In this document: positions 28,603-37,283 of the stretch, piece after piece
How the letters are laid out: each line of letters opens with the position of its first letter
Position numbering within the stretch: the first letter of the stretch is position 1
Source of the DNA: an uncultured Bacteroidales bacterium
GTDB taxonomy: Bacteria; Bacteroidota; Bacteroidia; Bacteroidales; UBA932
NCBI GenBank assembly: GCA_946410455.1
Contig: CAMKAJ010000008.1
Span: forward strand, 22,205-86,204
DNA: 64,000 nucleotides
Direction of reading: 5' to 3'
The notes under the pieces: generated by a model
Seen by the model: the letters and a program-made list of their open reading frames with translations, nothing else
Database searches by the model: none
What the model was told of the DNA's origin: nothing
Program-made: the position numbers and the translations under genes

Positions 28603-28632
28603 CGCAGGGGTACAAGCAAATGTCCCCCTGCG
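28603..28632. repeat. REP-like palindrome, right member of a doublet; possible terminator for the phosphorylase gene
   Basis: CGCAGGGG pairs with CCCCTGCG and ACA with TGT around AGCAAA. On the minus strand the arm reads GTGCGCGCAGGGGGACA, matching the left palindrome in 14 of 17 positions in inverted orientation. A loose T-rich stretch follows on the minus strand, so it may also end transcription of the gene at 28643. Confidence 0.55.
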
Positions 28633-28642
28633 CGCACTAAAT

Positions 28643-29527
28643 TTACAGCGTCGACATTCTGTCGACCGCCAGTTCTACGAGCTTACGAATAGCGGGCTTG
28701 TAGTCGGGGTTGGAACTCTGGAGATAACGGTTGGCTATGATGCAGCAAACAGTCGAGGCATTGTGTCCGAGATGGGCGGCAAGTCCGGCCAGCGGCGAGC
28801 TCTCCATCTCGAAGTTGGTAATGCGATAGTCCTCGCCGGCCTCGGAGAAGCGGAAGCTCTCAATATCCTCGAGCATATTAGGCATTGCAAGCGGCACCCT
28901 TACGATTCTGCCCTGGGGCCCGTAAAAACCACATGCAGAAATGGTTACGCCCTTAACGGTGACATCCTTAAGCAAATCTATAATCTTGGGAGATGCTTTT
29001 ACAAAGTAAGGAGAAGGAAGGACATCGAGCCAGTTCATGTGCTTTTTGAAAGATTCCTCAACTGCAGGAATAGTAACCTTTTCGCGGTTGCCATACCAGT
29101 TCATGACGCCATCAAATCCCACGCTGATGTGGGCCAGCACATAGCTTCCCAGGGGAATATCTGGATGAAGGGCGCCAGAGGTTCCTATGCGGAGAATATT
29201 CAGGGCCTTGTGCTCGGGCTTGACTTCGCGGGTCTTGAAGTCTACATTCGCAAGAGCGTCGAGTTCGGTCATGACGATGTCGATATTATCGGGACCGATT
29301 CCATGGGAAATCGCAGTGATACGGGTGCCGTTACGCCTGCCAGTAATAGACACGAACTCACGTGACTCATGACGGAATTCGATGTCTGTGAGGTACTCTC
29401 CAATCATGTCTACACGGGAGGGGTCGCCTACCATGATGACATTGTCGGCAAGCTCTTCCGGTTTGAGGTGAATATGGAATACAGAGCCGTCGCCGTTGAT
29501 GATGAGTTCAGATTCGGGGATGCGCAT
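28643..29527 (-). CDS. Nucleoside phosphorylase, probably uridine phosphorylase
   Basis: 294 residues of the PNP/UDP family. MVGDPSRVDMIGEYL near the N-terminus binds phosphate, RIGTSGALHPDIPLGS is the family signature near residue 110 and NFEMESSPLAGLAAHLG near 235 binds the ribose. It cleaves uridine (or a related nucleoside) with phosphate to give the free base and ribose 1-phosphate for salvage. It is about 40 residues longer than E. coli Udp, as Bacteroidales versions are. It lies 11 bases after the DUF4293 gene. Confidence 0.88.
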   Translation of the reverse strand: MRIPESELIINGDGSVFHIHLKPEELADNVIMVGDPSRVDMIGEYLTDIEFRHESREFVSITGRRNGTRITAISHGIGPDNIDIVMTELDALANVDFKTREVKPEHKALNILRIGTSGALHPDIPLGSYVLAHISVGFDGVMNWYGNREKVTIPAVEESFKKHMNWLDVLPSPYFVKASPKIIDLLKDVTVKGVTISACGFYGPQGRIVRVPLAMPNMLEDIESFRFSEAGEDYRITNFEMESSPLAGLAAHLGHNASTVCCIIANRYLQSSNPDYKPAIRKLVELAVDRMSTL

Positions 29528-29538
29528 AATATTGAATT

Positions 29539-29943
29539 TTAATGTTTTGATCGTTTGCTTGAGCGGAGTCTGCTAGAACTGCGGACCATTAGCTCGTCGG
29601 CCCAGATGGCCCGTGCCGCCATAATATCCAGGATGACGGCGGCTATTGGGAAAAGCGCAGGGACGTGGAACAGCGGGTCGTTCCCGGTAACCACAAAGTC
29701 CACCACCAGCCACGCCTGGAGAGCGAGGGTGAGCAAGGCCGAAAGCACGGCTGTACGCACTTGGAAAACACGGAATTTCCAGGTCGTGAGGGCCAGCAGG
29801 TTAAGAGCAGTAATCAGTATCAACAGAATAAGATATGGCCAGTATGAGATAAATGAAATCTCGCCTGCCTTATCACAAAAGAACATGGCTGCCACCAATG
29901 CGGTCGCAAGGGCCAGATAAAGGGTTTGTACTCTCTGCCACAT
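29539..29943 (-). CDS. DUF4293 family four-helix membrane protein
   Basis: 134 residues from the ATG at 29943 (MWQRVQTLYLALA, the usual start of this Bacteroidota family). Four hydrophobic helices are followed by an Arg/Ser-rich tail RSSSRLRSSKRSK. Function unknown. It starts 2 bases after the LytTR gene stop, so the two are coupled. Confidence 0.82.
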   Translation of the reverse strand: MWQRVQTLYLALATALVAAMFFCDKAGEISFISYWPYLILLILITALNLLALTTWKFRVFQVRTAVLSALLTLALQAWLVVDFVVTGNDPLFHVPALFPIAAVILDIMAARAIWADELMVRSSSRLRSSKRSKH

Positions 29944-29945
29944 AA

Positions 29946-30830
29946 TCAATATCTTGAATTGAAGCGGGCAAGCACGGCCTGCTCGTAAGTTTTAGACACG
30001 GGAATGCGCGGGGTAGAGTCGCTGTCCAAATCAACCACATAACCCTCGCGTTCAGAAATCAACATACGGACTTTCCGAATATTGATGATATATTTTCGGT
30101 GACAGCGCACCAGGTCGCTGTCTGCAAAACTCTCTTCTACAGTCTTGAGCCTGCAGCGCAGCATGTATTTCTTAAGCTCACCGGAAGCGTCGGTATACCA
30201 AACCTGTATGTAATTGTCATCCGATTCAATGAAGAACAGATTGTCCGGACTGATTGAGAGCTTGAGTACTCCGTTGTTGTCGAAGAGAGTAATACGCTTT
30301 TCTTCGCTGGGAGTCAGGGGCACGTCACTGACTACGTTGCCGTAATTCATCAGCCTTATGGTATTGTCCCTCTCTTCTATCATAAAGTACTGAGCCATAA
30401 GTACATAGGGGACGCCTAGCGAAATACTGGTATATACAACGGCTCCCAGGCACAGCCTCCAGATTTCCTTATTGGCAAGGTCGATAATGCCGAACTTGTC
30501 GCCCTCTACCGTAAAAAAGCAATACAGCATGGCTATCAGCATAATCTCGGCGACATTCCACAAAATATACCTGTAGATGGGAAAATGCTTTGCGTTACGC
30601 TTTATGTAAAGAAGCACCTTGCTGAACACCACAATCGAGAGTGAAATCAGGTAGAAAACCACCGTAAACAAAAAAGCTTCTCCTCCGCCAAGTTCAAACC
30701 ACGCATTATTAATTAACGGAACGCTTATCAGCAAGAAAGCCAAAGAAAAGAAGGCCGCAAAGCTTACGGTCATTATCAACTGGTGCTTGCCTAGCAGGAA
30801 TCTCGGCAGCTGGTCTTTGGGTGTGCGCAT
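29946..30830 (-). CDS. Membrane LytTR-type DNA-binding response regulator
   Basis: 294 residues from the ATG at 30830; the open frame upstream runs into fabF and is not transcribed, since a -7 box lies 7 bases before this ATG. About four membrane helices (20-155) are followed by a LytTR DNA-binding domain (about 195-292) containing FIESDDNYIQVWYTD, RCRLKTVEESF, RCHRKYIINIRKV and RIPVSKTYEQ. There is no receiver domain, so the membrane part must take the signal directly or through a partner. It diverges from fabF with back-to-back promoters. Target genes unknown. Confidence 0.85.
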   Translation of the reverse strand: MRTPKDQLPRFLLGKHQLIMTVSFAAFFSLAFLLISVPLINNAWFELGGGEAFLFTVVFYLISLSIVVFSKVLLYIKRNAKHFPIYRYILWNVAEIMLIAMLYCFFTVEGDKFGIIDLANKEIWRLCLGAVVYTSISLGVPYVLMAQYFMIEERDNTIRLMNYGNVVSDVPLTPSEEKRITLFDNNGVLKLSISPDNLFFIESDDNYIQVWYTDASGELKKYMLRCRLKTVEESFADSDLVRCHRKYIINIRKVRMLISEREGYVVDLDSDSTPRIPVSKTYEQAVLARFNSRY

Positions 30831-30837
30831 AGACCTA

Positions 30838-30845
30838 CAAATATA
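30838..30845 (-). promoter_or_regulatory. -7 promoter box for the LytTR regulator
   Basis: Minus strand TATATTTG, 7 bases before the ATG at 30830; implies a leaderless or nearly leaderless transcript. Confidence 0.6.
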
Positions 30846-30858
30846 GCAAAAAAGTTTG

Positions 30859-30866
30859 TATATTTG
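30859..30866 (+). promoter_or_regulatory. -7 promoter box for fabF
   Basis: TATATTTG, 21 bases before the fabF ATG. It is only 13 bases from the opposing LytTR box, so RNA polymerases on the two promoters should compete. Confidence 0.6.
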
Positions 30867-30887
30867 CAGCCTCAAAACCAGTGTATT

Positions 30888-32129
30888 ATGAAAAGAGTAG
30901 CAGTTACCGGACTTGGTGTCGTTTCTTGCATCGGGAACGATGTGAAGACCTTTTGGGATAATCTCAAGAACGGAGTTTGCGGTATAGATTATATAAACGA
31001 ATTCCCCACCGACGGGCTGCCCGTGAAGATAGCTGGCAAGGTTCGTAATTTCAACCCAGAAGACTACGGTATGGACAAACCGTTCATCCGCAAGCAGGAC
31101 CCTTTTACCATCTTCGCTATGGCGGCTGCTTATCAGGCAATGAACGACAGCGGCCTTGTGGCAGGTAAAAATATAGATAACGACAGGCTCTCTACTTATG
31201 TAAGCTCCGGCATCGGCGGGTTCGTGACAATTCAGCGGGAAATAGAGAAAATGGTTGAGGATCCCAGCGGTCAGTGGATTTCTCCGTTGTTTGTTCCTAC
31301 CATGATTTCTGATATGGCCGGCGGACAGATTGCCATTAAATACGGCGCACAAGGCTCATGTATAGATATAGTTACGGCCTGCGCGACTGCGACTCACTCC
31401 CTGGGCGAAGCCTTCCGTGCCATTGTCCACGGCTATGCAGACGCCATCATCGCCGGCGGCACCGACCACTGCGCCATCCCTATCGGCGCAGCTGCATTCG
31501 GAAATGCCCGCGCCCTTACCCGCGCCGAGGATCCGCAGCACGCCAGCCTGCCGTTCAACGCAGACCGTGGCGGTTTTGTGATGGCCGACGGAGCAGGCGT
31601 TCTCATTCTCGAAGAATGGGAGCATGCTGTTGCCCGTGGAGCTCGTATTTATGCAGAGATGGTGGGATATGGCACTACCTGCGACGCGTATCATGCCACG
31701 GCGCCGCGTCCGGACGGAAGTACTCAGGCCCGCTGCATACGCCAGGCTCTGGACCAGGCCGGCTTCGTGCCCGGAAAGGATGTCGTCTATGTAAATGCTC
31801 ATGGAACCGGCACGCAGCTCAACGACGTAGCCGAGACGACTGCTTGCAAACTTGCCTTCGGCGACGAGGCCTACAAAGTGCACATCAGCAGCACTAAATC
31901 TATGCACGGACACATGTTCGGAGCCACCGGTGCCGCCGAGGCCATTGCGACTGTGCTTGCCCTGCAGGACGGCATTGTGCCCCCTACAATTAATCTTGAT
32001 AATCCCGACCCTGAGTGCGACCTGGATTACACGCCCAATGTGGCGGTAAAGGCTCCGCTGAGCTTGGGAATCTCTAATTCATTCGGTTTCGGCGGGCACA
32101 ACGCGTGTATCGCGTTCCGCAAACGTTAA
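30888..32129 (+). CDS. fabF: 3-oxoacyl-ACP synthase II
   Basis: 413 residues. The catalytic triad is visible: Cys165 in TACATATHS, His in NAHGTGT near 306 and His in SMHGHMFGATG near 343. It condenses malonyl-ACP with a growing acyl-ACP in fatty-acid elongation. The start is the ATG at 30888, after the -7 box. It is alone rather than next to acpP as in many bacteria, so it may be either the housekeeping enzyme or a second copy for special lipids; the sequence looks like ordinary FabF. Confidence 0.93.
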   Translation: MKRVAVTGLGVVSCIGNDVKTFWDNLKNGVCGIDYINEFPTDGLPVKIAGKVRNFNPEDYGMDKPFIRKQDPFTIFAMAAAYQAMNDSGLVAGKNIDNDRLSTYVSSGIGGFVTIQREIEKMVEDPSGQWISPLFVPTMISDMAGGQIAIKYGAQGSCIDIVTACATATHSLGEAFRAIVHGYADAIIAGGTDHCAIPIGAAAFGNARALTRAEDPQHASLPFNADRGGFVMADGAGVLILEEWEHAVARGARIYAEMVGYGTTCDAYHATAPRPDGSTQARCIRQALDQAGFVPGKDVVYVNAHGTGTQLNDVAETTACKLAFGDEAYKVHISSTKSMHGHMFGATGAAEAIATVLALQDGIVPPTINLDNPDPECDLDYTPNVAVKAPLSLGISNSFGFGGHNACIAFRKR

Positions 32130-32139
32130 GGCGCGCTGA

Positions 32140-33225
32140 TTATTCCCCGGCTTCCTTGAGGCGCTCGGCGTTCTCTGCTATCTGAAGCTGGTCTATGCAT
32201 TCCTGGATATCTCCATCCATGAAGACGGGGAGGTTGTACATACTCCAGTTGATACGATGGTCAGTTACTCGGCCCTGAGGATAGTTGTAGGTACGAATCT
32301 TTGCGGAGCGGTCTCCGGTAGAGACCATAGTCTTACGCTTGGCGGCAATGCCGTCCAGATACTTCTGATGCTCCAGGTTGTACAGACGCGTACGAAGCTC
32401 CTCGAAAGCGCGGTCTTTATTCTTGAGCTGGGAGCGCTCTTCCTGGCACTGAACCACCAAACCGGAAGGAATATGGGTAAGGCGAACGGCAGAATAGGTG
32501 GTATTGACGCCCTGCCCGCCGGGGCCAGATGAGCAGAACAAATCCAGACGGATATCGTCCCAGCTAAGGTCAACGTCAAATTCTCCAGCCTCGGGGAACA
32601 CGGCCACGGAAGCTGCTGAAGTTTGTATACGGCCCTGGGTTTCGGTCTGGGGCACGCGCTGCACGCGATGCACTCCGGACTCATACTTCATAACTCCGTA
32701 AACTCCCTCTCCGCTGAGTTTAAAGACAATCTGCTTGAAGCCGCCTGAAGTACCGGGAGCCTGGTCTGTTACCTCCAGTTTCCATCCCCTGCGTTCAGCA
32801 AAATGCTGATACATACGGAAGAGATCGCCGGCAAAAATGGCCGCCTCGTCGCCTCCGGTCCCACCACGGATTTCTACCATGGCGTTCTTGGAATCGTCAG
32901 GGTCGGCCGGGATGAGCATGAGCTTGATGCTCTGCTCCATCTCGGGCAGTTTGGGCTCAATCTCCGAAATCTCATCGCGGGCCATCTCTCGAAGCTCGTC
33001 ATCCTTCTCATTCAGCATGATATCCTTGGCGGCCTGGAGGTCGTCGAGCATCTTTTTGTACTCGTGCCCAGCCTTGATAATGGGCTCAAGCTCCTTGTAA
33101 TCTTTGTTCAGCTGAACATATTTTTTCATGTCGGACATAACGGAAGGGTCCGACAACTGGTCTTGAATAGACTGAAACTTTCCTCGCAGGGAAAGCACTT
33201 TTTCCAGAAGGGTATTCTCTGCCAT
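32140..33225 (-). CDS. prfA: Peptide chain release factor 1
   Basis: 361 residues from the ATG at 33225, two bases after the stop of the acetyltransferase gene. The catalytic GGQ lies in [18 protein letters not shown] near residue 236, and the stop-codon recognition PxT motif reads PQT in [16 protein letters not shown]1 reads UAA and UAG and releases the finished chain. Its presence matters for the in-frame UAG codons near 52.8, 56.8 and 57.5 kb: UAG is a working stop in this genome. Last gene of the lemA-to-prfA run. Confidence 0.96.
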   Translation of the reverse strand: MAENTLLEKVLSLRGKFQSIQDQLSDPSVMSDMKKYVQLNKDYKELEPIIKAGHEYKKMLDDLQAAKDIMLNEKDDELREMARDEISEIEPKLPEMEQSIKLMLIPADPDDSKNAMVEIRGGTGGDEAAIFAGDLFRMYQHFAERRGWKLEVTDQAPGTSGGFKQIVFKLSGEGVYGVMKYESGVHRVQRVPQTETQGRIQTSAASVAVFPEAGEFDVDLSWDDIRLDLFCSSGPGGQGVNTTYSAVRLTHIPSGLVVQCQEERSQLKNKDRAFEELRTRLYNLEHQKYLDGIAAKRKTMVSTGDRSAKIRTYNYPQGRVTDHRINWSMYNLPVFMDGDIQECIDQLQIAENAERLKEAGE

Positions 33226-33227
33226 AA

Positions 33228-34346
33228 TCACTCTCCTATCTTCTTGATGTAGCATCTGCGTCTCATAAACGGCTCGTGCTCATAACTATTCCAAATATTC
33301 ACCGCGCTGTTGGACTCGATCTGAGGATTGGAAATCGCCCATCGGTTACCTATCTTCGCGGCCTTGTCGGCCATCTCTTTGTAGTACACTGCAGACACTC
33401 CCCTGTTCTGCCACTCCGGAACTGCGCCATTGATCATGAGGTCTGTAAGCTCGTAATTCTTGAGCGCTTTCTTAAGATGCCACCAGCCAAAGGGGAACAA
33501 GCGTCCTTTAGCTTTCTTGAGGGCCTCCGAAATACTGGGGAAAGAAATCCCGAAAGCCGCAATCTCGTTATTCTCGTCCAGCAGGATACAACTGGCCTTG
33601 TCGGACACATAGCGCATGGAAGCCCTGGCTTCCTCGTCAATCTCTGCGTCCGTGAAAGGAATGAAGTTGTAAACTGTCTGCGAGAAGCTCTCGTTGTACA
33701 CCCGGAAAAACTTGCGCATCATCTCGGGGTCTTTCTTGAGCTCGTCTATACTTCCGAAATGCAGGTTGTACTTCTCTTCTACCAACTTGGCGACGCGTCG
33801 GGCCTTCTCGGGGACTCCGTGATTAGCCACCATCTTGTACTGCAGCCAGTCGCACTCTTTCTGGAAGCCCAGCTTGAGCATGAGGTCGTTGTAGTACGGG
33901 AAGTTGTAGAGACAATTAAACGGAGGAGTATTGTCGTAGCCCTCAACCAGCATGCCCTGCTTACCAAGGGTATTGTAGTAGAGAGGGCCGTGTATCTCCG
34001 TCATACCCTGTTCTGTTGCCCACTTCTCGGCTGTGCTTATCAGCAGCCTTGCTACCTCCAGGTCGTTGACGCAGTCGAACCAGCCAAAACGGACACGTTT
34101 CTTGCCATAGAGCTCGTTGTAGCGGGGATTAATCATGGCGCAAATACGCCCGACAATTCTCCCGCCATCGGTAGCAAGCCACATCTTGCGCTTGCAATAA
34201 GACAGAGTGCAGGTCTTGGTGAGAGCAAAGACCTGGTCTTGATGCAAAGCGGGCACGTACTGCTTGCACGATTTATACAACTTGTCCGGGAACTTGATGA
34301 AGCGCATCAAATCCGCGCGGCTCTTGACTTCGGTTATTCTTAACAT
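33228..34346 (-). CDS. Conserved GNAT-like acyltransferase protein
   Basis: 372 residues, probably two GNAT-fold halves: the first has [17 protein letters not shown] and [20 protein letters not shown], the second [20 protein letters not shown], which resembles an acetyl-CoA binding loop. I recognise the overall sequence as a conserved Bacteroidota family usually annotated only as N-acetyltransferase or hypothetical. Substrate unknown. It lies 12 bases after tcdA and 2 before prfA. Confidence 0.7.
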   Translation of the reverse strand: MLRITEVKSRADLMRFIKFPDKLYKSCKQYVPALHQDQVFALTKTCTLSYCKRKMWLATDGGRIVGRICAMINPRYNELYGKKRVRFGWFDCVNDLEVARLLISTAEKWATEQGMTEIHGPLYYNTLGKQGMLVEGYDNTPPFNCLYNFPYYNDLMLKLGFQKECDWLQYKMVANHGVPEKARRVAKLVEEKYNLHFGSIDELKKDPEMMRKFFRVYNESFSQTVYNFIPFTDAEIDEEARASMRYVSDKASCILLDENNEIAAFGISFPSISEALKKAKGRLFPFGWWHLKKALKNYELTDLMINGAVPEWQNRGVSAVYYKEMADKAAKIGNRWAISNPQIESNSAVNIWNSYEHEPFMRRRCYIKKIGE

Positions 34347-34358
34347 AAACGCGCAAAG

Positions 34359-35087
34359 TTAAGCATTTTCTTCAATTCCAACAATATGCCTTACTGCTGT
34401 CTGCGCGCACACACAACCAAACACTGCAGGAAGCCACGACACCGTTCCTGTCTGTGATTTCTTGTTGCGACTCTCTTCCAGCACCACGGAGCTGCGGTCG
34501 GGCTTCTCTGTAGAAAATACTGCCCGGAACCCGGAAGTGATGCCCAGTTTATGCAGACGTTTGCGCAGCATGTGGGCCAGCGGGCACTGGAAAGTGCGAG
34601 AGATATCGTCTACCCGAACCTTGGTGGCATCCAGCTTGGAGCCGCTCCCCATGGAACTTACAAGAAAGAGTCCGCGCCCCAGGCAATGCTGAATCAGCGC
34701 TATCTTGGGGCTTAGGGTGTCTATAGCGTCCACTACGGCGTCCAGGCTCAAAGGGCCCAGGAGCGTGGGAATACTCTGCTCGTCAAGAAACTCCTTGATA
34801 CACAGAAGGTCAAGCTCCGGATTAATGTCCTTCAGACGTTCCGCTACGACATCTGCCTTAAGGCGCCCGACGGTAGAATGCAGGGCAGGAAGCTGACGGT
34901 TGATATTGGTCTGCGAGACCACGTCTACGTCCACCAACACCAGATGCCCCACACCCGCGCGGGCGAGCATCTCGGCGGCCATTGCGCCCACTCCTCCAAG
35001 CCCCACTACTGCGACACGGGACGCGGAGAGACTCTCCAGGCCCTCCGCTCCCAGTAGCATTCCAGTCCTCTCTTGCCAGTCGGCCAT
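34359..35087 (-). CDS. tcdA: tRNA threonylcarbamoyladenosine dehydratase
   Basis: 242 residues from the ATG at 35087, which shares one base with the stop of the S9 peptidase gene (TAATG); an upstream ATG at 35111 would add eight residues. It has an E1/ThiF fold with nucleotide-binding GLGGVGAMAAEMLARAGVG, followed by DVDVVSQTNINRQ and a TGTVSWLPAVFG segment typical of TcdA/CsdL. It uses ATP to cyclise N6-threonylcarbamoyladenosine at tRNA position 37 for accurate decoding of ANN codons. Confidence 0.9.
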   Translation of the reverse strand: MADWQERTGMLLGAEGLESLSASRVAVVGLGGVGAMAAEMLARAGVGHLVLVDVDVVSQTNINRQLPALHSTVGRLKADVVAERLKDINPELDLLCIKEFLDEQSIPTLLGPLSLDAVVDAIDTLSPKIALIQHCLGRGLFLVSSMGSGSKLDATKVRVDDISRTFQCPLAHMLRKRLHKLGITSGFRAVFSTEKPDRSSVVLEESRNKKSQTGTVSWLPAVFGCVCAQTAVRHIVGIEENA

Positions 35088-37270
35088 TACTTCATCCAGC
35101 GGTCGAGCCAATCAAAGAAAGTCCGATGCCAATACAGGGCGTTCTGCGGCTGCAAGATCCAGTGATTCTCTTCCGGGAACACCACCAGCTTACTGGGAAC
35201 TCCCATCATCTGTGCGGCATTAAAGGCAGCCATACCCTGCTCGTAGGGGATGCGGTAGTCCATCATGCCGTGAATGCAAAGAATGGGGGTATGCCACTTC
35301 GTCACCATGGTCACAGGCGAATTTGCGTAATGGCGCTGGGCCTTGGGCGTAGATGCGTAAGGCGCTCCGGCCTGCTGCATGCCCCCGAAAGTAATGCCGT
35401 CGCCCGCAGGGCCCATACGACCCTCTCTGTAGGAGTATTCAGTCAATCCGCCGTTATCCCAATTGGCAAACCACATCTCTTCTGTGGTGAACCACAACTG
35501 GGCCTCGTCGAAGATGCCGGCGTGAGCTATGAAGCAATCGTATAGATTACCATGCATACCTTCCAGCATATAAGCGGAATACCCGCCGTAAGACGCGCCC
35601 ACGCAGGCGAGCTTGCCCACATAGGGTTTGCTCTTGATGAAACGGCCGGCGCTCAGGTAGTCCTGCATATTCAGGCCGCAATAGTCTCCGCTGATCTGCT
35701 CTTTCCACTCCTGTCCGAAGGCTGTTGTACCACGACGGTTGGGCATAATGACGATGTAGCCCTGCTGGGCCATGAGCCTGTAGCACCAACGGTAGCTCCA
35801 GTCCTGGGAGTTGGTGCCCTGAGGCCCACCCAGCACAATTTCTATTGCGGGGTACTCCTTCTCGGAGTCAAAATGAGGAGGATACATTACCCAGCACTGC
35901 ATAATCTGGCCGTCCACGGTGGGCACATAAACGCTCTCTGTATGCACGTCGTCCAGCATGTCGAAAATCTTCTGGTTTACGAAGCTCAGCTCGTGGAACG
36001 AGGGCTGTGCGGGATAAACTGCCGCTATCTCAAGTGGCTCATGCAGAGAATAGAAAGTGGTGAGCAGGCGCTGGGTCTCCCCCTCTCCGCTTACGGCAAA
36101 AGGAGTAAAAAAGTCGTACGGCCAGTCGGGAGGAGTGAGACGCGTGAGCTCATCGTCGGGAGTAACTTTAAAGATTGCCTGCACACCGTCTATCAAGGCG
36201 TTGAAGTACAGGTCACCGCCATGCCATGCCAGGCCAGAGGCGTCGCGGTCCAGAGAAGCGGCAAGCTGGCGGGGTGCGCCGAACTCCAGGGCGTCTGCTC
36301 TGCGCTCTACTTCAGAAATCAAGATTCGCTGGGCATCGGCCTCATATCCGTCGCGTGCCATGGAAATCCATGCAAGGGTGCTTCCGTCCGGGCTCCATAC
36401 AGGATCTGTGTCGTAACCTCCGTCCGTCTTTACGGCAACGGTCTTACCGGTCTGCACATCGTACACGTAAATACCTGTATTTGTGCTGAATGCGTACTGC
36501 TTCCCGCAGAGTTTACGGCAAGAATAGGCAATATAACGTCCGTCGGGGCTCCAGCACAGCTGCTCGGCGCCGCCGAATGGCTCAGTAGGGAGCTCGTAAG
36601 GCTCATTGCCAAGAATATCCGTAGAAGAAGCCGGTGTGATCTTTCCGCCGCCGAGCTTAGCCACATAGCTCCTCGGAATGTCTGTAACCCAATGGTCCCA
36701 GTGTCGGTACATAAGATCCTCTGTCGCATACGCCTGCGCTTTGTCGAGCGCAGGGTCGGAGTCGGCCGGCTGCTCCAACTTCGGATTCTTGATGCTGGAC
36801 AGATACAGCACGGCGCTCTGGTCGGGCGAGAGGCTGAACTCGGAAATCCCGGCGGGAACATCGCTCAACTGGACTTTCTTGCCCAATTTACTCCCCATCA
36901 AAGGGGCTTTCCAGAGCTGTCCACCCTGAAGGAAGAAGAGTGATTTGCCGTCTGCGCTCCAGCGTGCATTGCTCACGCTCTTGGCGTAGCGGCTTAGCTG
37001 CCGGGGATTGCTTCCGTCGACATCGCAAATCCAAAGGTTGCGGCAGCTGCGGTTGGCAGCGATATCGTTCCATGACACTCCGTATAGAATGCTGCTGCCG
37101 TCCGGGCTGATCTGAGGATCGCTCAAGCGCCCGAGAGACAGAAGTGTCTCGGGCGTCATCACCCCGTCTTCTATCTTGATATTGGAAGGCCCCACATAAC
37201 CGGAGTCTTCGGTTTTTGCACAACTCATAATTGCAACAAGGGCACAGAAGCCCAGTAGATATTTTCTCAT
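35087..37270 (-). CDS. S9-family prolyl oligopeptidase-like lipoprotein
   Basis: 727 residues from the ATG at 37270; the 55 codons open upstream lie inside the preceding gene. The lipoprotein signal has Cys in AIMSC (residue 17). Residues about 45-450 form WD40-like beta-propeller repeats (PQISPDGSSILYG, WSPDGRYIAYS, WSPDGSTLAWIS) and the C-terminal 260 residues an alpha/beta hydrolase. The catalytic Ser lies in GASYGGYSAYM, Asp in MDYRIPYEQG and His in ENHWI. It trims dipeptides or short peptides from the N-terminus, as DPP4-like enzymes do, outside the cytoplasm. Confidence 0.9.
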   Translation of the reverse strand: MRKYLLGFCALVAIMSCAKTEDSGYVGPSNIKIEDGVMTPETLLSLGRLSDPQISPDGSSILYGVSWNDIAANRSCRNLWICDVDGSNPRQLSRYAKSVSNARWSADGKSLFFLQGGQLWKAPLMGSKLGKKVQLSDVPAGISEFSLSPDQSAVLYLSSIKNPKLEQPADSDPALDKAQAYATEDLMYRHWDHWVTDIPRSYVAKLGGGKITPASSTDILGNEPYELPTEPFGGAEQLCWSPDGRYIAYSCRKLCGKQYAFSTNTGIYVYDVQTGKTVAVKTDGGYDTDPVWSPDGSTLAWISMARDGYEADAQRILISEVERRADALEFGAPRQLAASLDRDASGLAWHGGDLYFNALIDGVQAIFKVTPDDELTRLTPPDWPYDFFTPFAVSGEGETQRLLTTFYSLHEPLEIAAVYPAQPSFHELSFVNQKIFDMLDDVHTESVYVPTVDGQIMQCWVMYPPHFDSEKEYPAIEIVLGGPQGTNSQDWSYRWCYRLMAQQGYIVIMPNRRGTTAFGQEWKEQISGDYCGLNMQDYLSAGRFIKSKPYVGKLACVGASYGGYSAYMLEGMHGNLYDCFIAHAGIFDEAQLWFTTEEMWFANWDNGGLTEYSYREGRMGPAGDGITFGGMQQAGAPYASTPKAQRHYANSPVTMVTKWHTPILCIHGMMDYRIPYEQGMAAFNAAQMMGVPSKLVVFPEENHWILQPQNALYWHRTFFDWLDRWMK

Positions 37271-37283
37271 AATAGTCTGTGTT

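Noticed and set aside
30831..31352. N-terminal extension of the LytTR regulator to 31352
   Set aside because: It overlaps fabF in antisense, and a promoter box lies immediately before the ATG at 30830.
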